From contig DJXE01000017.1 of NCBI GenBank assembly GCA_002449595.1, positions 14,610-25,273 of the forward strand: DNA of 10,664 bases, written 5' to 3'. The notes below the pieces were generated by a model. That model worked only from the letters and a program-made list of their open reading frames with translations. It did not search any database and was not told the DNA's origin. This stretch comes from Lachnospiraceae bacterium UBA7012. Lineage in GTDB: Bacteria; Bacillota; Clostridia; Lachnospirales; Lachnospiraceae. Positions 1-5,700 of this stretch are shown piece after piece. How positions within the stretch are numbered: position 1 is the first letter of the stretch; each line of letters starts with the position of its first letter. A program made the position numbers and the translations under genes.

Positions 1-224
1 AGCCGCCAGTCGCCGAGCTTCTTCGACGCCTTGCGGATCGCCGTGATCTCCGCGTGGGAGAGCGTCGATTTGTCGGTGTTGCGGCGGTTGTAGCCGCGCC
101 CGATGACCTTGCCGTCACACACGATGACGCAGCCGATCGGCACTTCGCCGAGCGTGATGGCCTTCTCCGCCTGCTTCAGGGCGGCGCGCATATATTTTCG
201 GTCGATCCGTTCTTCTTCCGTCAT
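1..224 (-). CDS. tadA: tRNA-specific adenosine deaminase TadA, 3' part cut off by window edge
   Basis: The reverse strand from ATG at 224 translates for 74 codons before leaving the window. TadA deaminates adenosine-34 to inosine in the anticodon of tRNA-Arg(ACG) in the cytoplasm. What is visible: an N-terminal helix rich in Glu/Arg/Lys, then GEVPIGCVIV (residues 26-35), GRGYNRRNT (42-50) and the zinc- and proton-shuttling motif S-HAE-I with His57 and Glu59. The second zinc motif PCxxC lies beyond the edge, so I cannot confirm it. The segment after HAE (AIRKASKKLGDWR) is typical of TadA rather than of cytidine or guanine deaminases. The start is preceded only by a weak purine stretch (GGAAA about 11 bases upstream). 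The gene is divergent from the Rrf2 regulator, with 158 bases between the two starts. Confidence 0.93.
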   Translation of the reverse strand, partial: MTEEERIDRKYMRAALKQAEKAITLGEVPIGCVIVCDGKVIGRGYNRRNTDKSTLSHAEITAIRKASKKLGDWR

Positions 225-250
225 GATTGACTATTTCCGCCGTAAGGTTA

Positions 251-290
251 TACTAATTAAATAGGTTGTATCCTATTAGAATACTAAGGA
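251..290. promoter_or_regulatory. AT-rich dyad cluster, candidate operator between tadA and the Rrf2 gene
   Basis: This 40-base patch is much richer in A/T than its surroundings. It contains a near-palindrome CTAATTAAATAG at 253-264 (10 of 12 positions symmetrical), an inverted repeat AATAGG (260-265) / CCTATT (272-277) around TTGTAT, and a further TTAG (276-279) / CTAA (284-287) pair. Rrf2 regulators bind AT-rich dyads and often control their own genes, so an autoregulatory operator is a reasonable inference, not something the sequence proves. A TATAGT at 331-336 could be the -10 of the Rrf2 gene, but I find no convincing -35 at the right distance. On the reverse strand TATAAC (252-247) could be a -10 for tadA. 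Confidence 0.35.
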
Positions 291-382
291 TTGTTTGCCC
301 GGACGATACGCATCATATCGTTCAGTACAGTATAGTATACATCATTTGAAAGCCCGGGCGGCTCAGATCGGAGAAAACAGGA

Positions 383-814
383 ATGAAGGTTTCGACGAAA
401 GGACGCTATGCGCTGAGGATGATGCTGGACCTCGCGCTGAATGACCGGGGAGAGTATATTTCGCTGAGGGATATTTCGCTCCGGCAGGGAATCACGGTCA
501 AGTACCTGGAGCAGATCGTGACCGGGCTCACAAGGGCCGGCTTCTTAAAGAGCCAGCGCGGCAACAGCGGCGGGTACCGCCTCGCCCGCAAGCCGGAAGA
601 GTACACGGCAGGTGAGATCCTGCGCGCGGTGGAAGGAGACCTCTCGCCGGTCGCCTGCCTCGTGGGTGACCACAATGACTGCGAGCGCGCGGACAGCTGC
701 TTCGTCCTGTCCTTCTGGACGGGGCTCAGAAAGCTGATCGACGACTACGTCGACGGGTTCACGCTGCAGGATTTTGTGAATGACGTAAGATCGGGGAACA
801 GCGCCGCGGTCTGA
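383..814 (+). CDS. Rrf2/IscR-type transcriptional regulator with three-cysteine Fe-S motif
   Basis: This 143-residue protein has the usual Rrf2 family length. The N-terminus MKVSTKGRYALRMMLDLA is the family signature. Residues 27-50 form the helix-turn-helix (ISLRDISLRQGITVKYLEQI), followed by the wing SQRGNSGGYRLAR at 57-69. Three cysteines at 92, 100 and 106 (C-x7-C-x5-C) match the cluster-binding triad of IscR, so it probably carries a [2Fe-2S] cluster and senses iron-sulfur status, redox or a related signal; this is inferred from the motif. The start is supported by GGAG at 370-373, nine bases upstream. The downstream gene is a TetR regulator 16 bases away, so the two are probably co-transcribed. 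No cysteine desulfurase or scaffold gene follows, unlike the common isc/nif arrangement, so I do not assign the symbol iscR. Confidence 0.92.
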   Translation: MKVSTKGRYALRMMLDLALNDRGEYISLRDISLRQGITVKYLEQIVTGLTRAGFLKSQRGNSGGYRLARKPEEYTAGEILRAVEGDLSPVACLVGDHNDCERADSCFVLSFWTGLRKLIDDYVDGFTLQDFVNDVRSGNSAAV

Positions 815-830
815 GAGAGATACGGACACG

Positions 831-1370
831 ATGTCAGATTCGAATTTCACGAAAAACGCGCTCGCGCAGTCCATGAAGAACCTGATGAGAGGGCGGCCGT
901 TCGAGAAGATCAGCGTCTCCGATATCTGCGTGGAGTGCGGCATCAACAGGAAGAGCTTCTATTACCACTTCCGCGACAAGTACGACCTGGTCAACTGGAT
1001 CTTCTACGTCGGCTTCATCGGGGAGATGGACATGTCCTCCTACCAGACCGGATGGGACTGGGTCGAGGACATCTGCAGATACTTTTACAGGGAAAAGGAC
1101 TTTTACCGCGTCGCTCTTAAGATCGAAGGCCAGAACTCTTTTCGCGACTACTTCATGGAGATCACGGCGCCGGTCGCGTCGCTGTTCCTTCAGGACGTTC
1201 TCCCTTCGAAGGAGGAGGAGAGCTTCTTCGTGACGTTCGTCCTGGACGCGTTCCTCGCGGCACTCGTCCGGTGGCTCTCGGGCGGGTATGACCACGAGAT
1301 GGACGCGGATGAGTTCACTTCCCGGATGAAGGAGATCCTGCACCGCGTCGGGGACACGATTCCGGAGTGA
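831..1370 (+). CDS. TetR/AcrR-family transcriptional regulator (DhaS-like C-terminal domain)
   Basis: A 179-residue cytoplasmic DNA-binding regulator. Residues 9-60 form the TetR domain: a first helix, FEKISVSDICVECGINR with the recognition region KSFYYHFRDKYDLVNWIF (41-58), which is the classic TetR signature (F-Y-x-H-F-x-x-K). The C-terminal part (about 75-175) is helical and resembles the domain of the DhaS/YbiH-like subgroup, in which members may act as activators or lack a small-molecule pocket; the ligand cannot be told from sequence. It follows the Rrf2 gene by 16 bases with a weak purine-rich ribosome site (GAGAGA), consistent with co-transcription or translational coupling. A terminator about 40 bases after the stop ends the unit. 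Its target is unknown; the RND pump gene lies 1.4 kb downstream but is separated by an opposing gene. Confidence 0.9.
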   Translation: MSDSNFTKNALAQSMKNLMRGRPFEKISVSDICVECGINRKSFYYHFRDKYDLVNWIFYVGFIGEMDMSSYQTGWDWVEDICRYFYREKDFYRVALKIEGQNSFRDYFMEITAPVASLFLQDVLPSKEEESFFVTFVLDAFLAALVRWLSGGYDHEMDADEFTSRMKEILHRVGDTIPE

Positions 1371-1408
1371 GCGCGGCGGCCTCACATACGGCTTTATTGC
1401 TCAAATAG

Positions 1409-1433
1409 AAAAGCCCGGAGAACCGGGCTTTTT
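1409..1433. terminator. Bidirectional intrinsic terminator between convergent genes
   Basis: A perfect 10-bp stem, AAAAGCCCGG (1409-1418) paired with CCGGGCTTTT (1423-1432), closes a 4-base AGAA loop and runs into five T residues (1429-1433). Read on the reverse strand the stem is likewise followed by TTTT, so it can end the Rrf2-TetR transcript from the left and the leftward hypothetical gene from the right (its stop is at 1484). Confidence 0.9.
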
Positions 1434-1483
1434 GCGTGTCATGATTTAGAGGCCTGCGTGATTTCGCAGCCGGAGAACTGCCG

Positions 1484-2524
1484 TCAGTGCGACGTCCCCG
1501 AAGGAAATGCCGGCATGACGTCCTTGAGGGCGGCGGCAAGGCCCTTTTCCAGAGGAAACTGCCTGCCTGCGGAGGCCGAAGGGCGGATGACCTTCCCGTC
1601 CGCGCCGATCTCGAGAAGATGCGCGTGATCGACGGCGAGCCTGCTGATCGACATTCCGTCTCCGTAATAGTCGATCAGGAAGAAAGGGTAGTCCTGGTTG
1701 AGCCGGCTGTCGTAGGAGCGCTTCGTGCGCTGCGCGATGACGTCGTCCGTCACCTCGTCGGCCGCGATCGTCAGGTGGACCGGGGTCTGGCACGCGAGGA
1801 TCCGCTCGGTATAGGCCATGCGGTCCTCCTCGGTCTCCTCGCCGCTGTAGACGACGTGCGTCGCGAACGGGATCTTCTGTTCCCTGAGGAGCGCGGACGC
1901 CAGGATCGTCTCCGGATCGTCGATCGGGAGGGAGAGGAGCGTGTTGTTCATCGTGCTGAGGAGCTGCACCTGCGCCGCCGTGATGCGGCCGGTCTCGTGG
2001 ATCCAGAGGAAGGCGCAGTCGCGGTACTTTTCGAACAGGGAGAGCAGCCGGTAATCGCCGGGGACGGTGTCCATCTGGCGGATGTAGTAGCTGTAGATGC
2101 CGAGCTCGCTTCCTTCGCGGATGATCTTCTCGATATCTTCCGCGCGCAGGCCGTCTTCCGCGGCCGGGTCGTAGCGCAGCATGACGGAGCAGGACACGCA
2201 GAAGCCGTTCTCCTGCTCAAACTCGCGGATCCGGCGGGCACCGTAGGTCCATGTGAGATAGGTCGTGTTGACGCCGAAGACGCGGAGCGTCCGGTGGTCG
2301 CTGTTTCGCAGGACGTTCTGCACCATGTCGTAGTAGGCGCTGTTTTCGTTCTGAAGCAGCTCCTGAATGATAGAAAAGCTGTATTCCTGGAATCTTCCGC
2401 GGGAAAACTGGCGGCCGATGTCGGCGAGCCGGCGCATGCTCCGGTGCGGGTCCTCCTGCATGTCGCGGATCCCGCGCTCGACGGTGGCGTCGATCATGGC
2501 CTTGGTCACGGTGTAAGTATTCAA
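1484..2524 (-). CDS. Uncharacterised 346-residue protein, possible TIM-barrel fold
   Basis: I do not recognise this protein securely. It has no signal peptide or membrane segment and is probably cytoplasmic. The N-terminal ~75 residues are helical and polar. From about residue 80 there is an alternation of hydrophobic strands and amphipathic helices (RVFGVNTTYLTWTYGARRIRE at about 81-101, GFCVSCSVMLRYD at 107-119, LGIYSYYIRQMDT at 141-153, CAFLWIH at 170-176, FATHVVYSG at 220-228, PVHLTIAAD at 248-256, YPFFLIDYYGDG at 279-290), which suggests a beta/alpha barrel. The end (HLLEIGADGKVIRP, 302-315) looks like the C-terminal region of some radical SAM proteins, but no CxxxCxxC cluster motif exists; only Cys109 and Cys112 are close together. 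The start is TTG, chosen because AAAGGAG lies nine bases upstream and no in-frame ATG is better placed. It is divergent from the RND gene and convergent with the TetR gene. Confidence 0.82.
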   Translation of the reverse strand: MNTYTVTKAMIDATVERGIRDMQEDPHRSMRRLADIGRQFSRGRFQEYSFSIIQELLQNENSAYYDMVQNVLRNSDHRTLRVFGVNTTYLTWTYGARRIREFEQENGFCVSCSVMLRYDPAAEDGLRAEDIEKIIREGSELGIYSYYIRQMDTVPGDYRLLSLFEKYRDCAFLWIHETGRITAAQVQLLSTMNNTLLSLPIDDPETILASALLREQKIPFATHVVYSGEETEEDRMAYTERILACQTPVHLTIAADEVTDDVIAQRTKRSYDSRLNQDYPFFLIDYYGDGMSISRLAVDHAHLLEIGADGKVIRPSASAGRQFPLEKGLAAALKDVMPAFPSGTSH

Positions 2525-2533
2525 ACAGCCGGT

Positions 2534-2540
2534 CTCCTTT
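2534..2540 (-). promoter_or_regulatory. Shine-Dalgarno that fixes a TTG start
   Basis: On the reverse strand this reads AAAGGAG, ending nine bases before TTG at 2524. It is the main reason for choosing the rare TTG initiation codon. The ATG triplets just upstream (2549-2541) are in a different frame and lie on the far side of the site. Confidence 0.75.
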
Positions 2541-2564
2541 CATCATCAATATGTTCTGGTTTTC

Positions 2565-2593
2565 AGTATAGCTTCAGTGCAGCCGCCGGTTAA
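2565..2593 (-). promoter_or_regulatory. Sigma-A type promoter for the uncharacterised leftward gene
   Basis: Reverse-strand TTAACC (2593-2588) and TATACT (2570-2565) are separated by exactly 17 bases. The -35 matches 4 of 6 and the -10 matches 5 of 6 consensus bases. Transcription would start near 2558, giving a leader of about 34 bases before the TTG start. Confidence 0.6.
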
Positions 2594-2656
2594 TGAGACA
2601 GATTTCCGGTTGTGTCCAAAAAATACAGCCGGATGCGGGATAACGGCGACTAACTA

Positions 2657-2665
2657 TGGTACAAT
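2657..2665 (+). promoter_or_regulatory. Extended -10 promoter for the RND permease gene
   Basis: TGG followed by TACAAT forms an extended -10 element (TGn plus 5 of 6 consensus). The -35 position (around 2637-2642, GGGATA) is poor, as is common for extended -10 promoters. Transcription would begin near 2672, leaving a leader of roughly 80 bases. The same TATGGTAMAAT shape recurs before the HerA-like gene at 8055-8065. Confidence 0.5.
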
Positions 2666-2736
2666 AAACTACCTCCGTGCGGCGCCATGCAGGCTGCCGC
2701 GCTGACAGCATTGGATCCCGTCTGCAGCAGGCAGGA

Positions 2737-2751
2737 ATGATCCGGATATAA
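2737..2751 (+). other. Possible four-codon upstream reading frame before the RND start
   Basis: ATG-ATC-CGG-ATA-TAA sits three bases before the ATG of the permease gene and in the same frame. The purine-rich GCAGGCAGGA lies just before this ATG, whereas the permease ATG itself has no good ribosome site at normal spacing. It might couple translation of the permease to reinitiation. This is suggestive only. Confidence 0.25.
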
Positions 2752-2754
2752 AAT

Positions 2755-5700
2755 ATGGAAAAATTCAGCGTCAGAAGACCCTTTACCGTGCTTGTCGCAG
2801 TACTGATCGTGATCATACTCGGCTTTGTCTCGGTCTCCAATATGACGACAGACCTCCTGCCGTCCATGTCCCTGCCTTACATGATCGTCGTGACGCCGTA
2901 CCCCGGCGCGAGCCCGGAACGGGTGGAGACGGCGGTCAGTGAGCCGATGGAGCGCGCCCTGGGCACGATCTCCCACGTCAAAAATGTTTACTCTGTGAGT
3001 TCGGAAAACTACTCCATGACACAGCTGGAATTCGAGGACGGCACCGACATGGACAGCGCCATGGTCAAGGTGTCGAGCGCGGTCGAGCAGACGCGGGCGA
3101 CGCTGCCCGACGGCTGCGGGACGCCGAGCATCCTCGAGATCAGCATGGACATGGTCGCGACGATGTATCTCGCGGTCGGCCGCGAGGGCTACGACATCTA
3201 CGAGCTGTCGGACTATGTGAAGAACGACGTCGTGCCGTACTTTGAGCGGCAGGAGGGCGTCGCGGAAGTCTCCACGATCGGCCTTGTGGAGAAGAGTGTC
3301 CAGGTCGAGCTGAACGACGCCAAGATCACCGACGTGAACGACAGGATCCTGGCGCTCACGGACGACGGGCTGCGCAAGGCGCTGGAAGAACTGGAAGACG
3401 CGAAGGCGCAGGTCGAGCGCGGACAGAATGAACTGGAGTCACAGGAGAAGTCCTTTGGTGAGACGGTCTCCGGCGGCATTATGGACGGGATCGAGCCGGA
3501 GGCGGAGGAACTTGCGGTCCAGCTCAAGGACGGCATCGACAAGCTGATCGGGCGCCTCGAGGAGCTGAAGGATATGAGCGGCTCGCTCGGCAGCGTCGGC
3601 GACAGCATGGCGGGGAATATCTCCGGCGCGATGCAGGACTTCCAGGACGCGTACGGCACGGCCGTCGTGGACATCGGGAAGATCAAGGCGGATCTCGAGA
3701 AGGCCCGGGAGCAGATCGAGAAGATCTACGGCGAGGGCAGCACGCAGGCGGAGGCCGCCAGAAAAGCGATCAACAACGTCTCGGAGAAGGCGGAAGCCGC
3801 GAAGCAGGCCACCGGGCAGGTGGAGAAGGACGCGAACGACCCTGCGGTGCAGGAAGCCGTTGAGAAGGCGATCGAGGAAGCGATCGAAGAAGCGGAAAAG
3901 ATCATCCACGACATCACGGAAGAGACGGAGCCCGGGACGGGCGGCGGCTCGCAGGATGGTTCCGGTACCGGCGGCCAGGATGGCAGCAGTTCCGGCCAGG
4001 GCGGCACGACGGATGGCAGCAGCACAGGCGGCCAGGATGGCAGCAGTTCCGGGCAGGGCGGTACTACGGACGGCAGCAGTTCCGGCCAGGGCGGCACGAC
4101 AGATGGCAGCAGCACCGGCCAGGGTGGTACTACGGACGGCAGCACTCCGAGCGGAAACGGCACGGATACAGGCAATTCGATTGACGGAAGTGGTGCGGGC
4201 GGCGCATCGGGCGACGCGAGCCTCGGCGGCGGCACCGGCGATACCGGCTCCGGCGCGGACAGCGCGGACGGCACCGGAGAAGGCACTGCGCCGGACAGCG
4301 GTGCAAGTGTGCCCGCGGATGGCGCAGGAGGAGCCGGCACAGACGCGTCCGGAGTCGACGGAACGACGACGGGACAGGCGATCCTGCCCTGGAACGCGGC
4401 GATTCAGGTCCGGACTTCGGCGCGCGTGAAGAGCTTCCATGAAATTCTGAGAGAAGTTGATGATGCGACGCCCGCAGAGGGCGGCGGCACCTCCGTCGGC
4501 GGTGAAGGCAGCGGGTCCGGCGAAGGCGGCGGCTCCGGCGAACAGAGTTCCGCCAGGGACTCCGAGGAGTTCAAGAGACTCGAGAACGATATCCAGAAGC
4601 TCGAGCAGGCCGGCAAGGACCTCGAAAAAGCGCTGGAAGGCGCGGCGACTTCGACGGGCAGCGCGATCGGCTACGCGAGCAGCGACGAACTCGCGGAGCG
4701 GATCCAGAGCATGGTGAAGAACCTGCAGGGCGTTTCTTCCACGCTGCAGAATACAAAATCCGTCTCCAGTATCTCCGCGGGCGTGTCCAAACTCATCGCG
4801 GTCACGGTCTCCATCGAGGACATGATGGACCGGCTCCGCGCGTCCAACATCAGCGGAGAGATGAACAGCGGCGTCGACAAGATCGAGGAACAGCTCCAGA
4901 ACCTCCTCAAGGACATGGACCGCTACCCCGAGCTTTTAGGCGGCCTTGAGGAGGGCATGGCGAAGCTCACGCAGGGACAGCTGGACGCGGCCGTCGGCTT
5001 TGCGTCCGCGGCGATGGGCCTTTCGTCTGCACAGCAGCAGCTCGAAGTTGCAACGAAGCAGTACGAGCGCGCGCGGGAAGAGGCGCTGAAGAACGCCAAC
5101 CTCGACCAGCTCGTCAACGCGCAGACGCTGTCCGGGCTGATCTACGCCCAGAACTTTTCAATGCCTGCGGGCTATATCGACGACAAGAACGACCAGTCGT
5201 GGCTCCTGAAGATCGGCGACGAGTACGGCAGCGAATTTGAGATCGCGGACGCGCTCCTGTGCGAGATCGAAGACCTCGGCGTGGTCCGGCTCTCGGACGT
5301 CGCGGACGTCACCGTCATTGACAACGCCGACGACAGCTACACTGTCTTAGACGGCAGCGACGGCGTCATCCTCGCCGTCTACAAGAGCTCGACGGCCGGC
5401 ACGAACGAAGTGTCCGCGGCCTGCAACCGCGCGATCGAACAGCTCACGGAGACCCGGGAAGGGACGCACGTCGTCACACTGATGGACCAGGGCGAGTACA
5501 TCAACATGATCGTGAAGGACATCCTGACCAGCATGGGCCTTGGCGCACTGCTCGCGATCCTGGTCTTAGCGCTTTTCCTCAGGGATATCCGGCCGACGCT
5601 GATGGTCGGCATCAGCATCCCGCTCTCGGTGCTGTTCACGGTCCTGCTTATGTATTTCTCAGGCCTGAGCCTGAACATCATGACGCTGTCGGGTCTCTCG

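Noticed and set aside
1452..1471. Second hairpin (CTGCG / CGCAG) near the end of the leftward gene
   Set aside because: Only five consecutive pairs and no T-run; the stronger terminator at 1409-1433 explains the termination.
1487..2593. Open frame of 368 codons on the forward strand opposite the 346-residue gene
   Set aside because: The forward translation is rich in Arg, Asp, Val and Ala with little secondary-structure pattern, while the reverse frame has balanced composition, a Shine-Dalgarno, a promoter and a terminator.
3970..4146. CRISPR-like or mobile repeat array
   Set aside because: Units are directly adjacent without spacers, keep the reading frame and code for a low-complexity linker.
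3439..4440. Long Ala/Arg-rich reverse frames over the linker repeat
   Set aside because: Repeats in GC-rich DNA are open in several frames; the forward RND frame runs continuously through conserved sequence on both sides.
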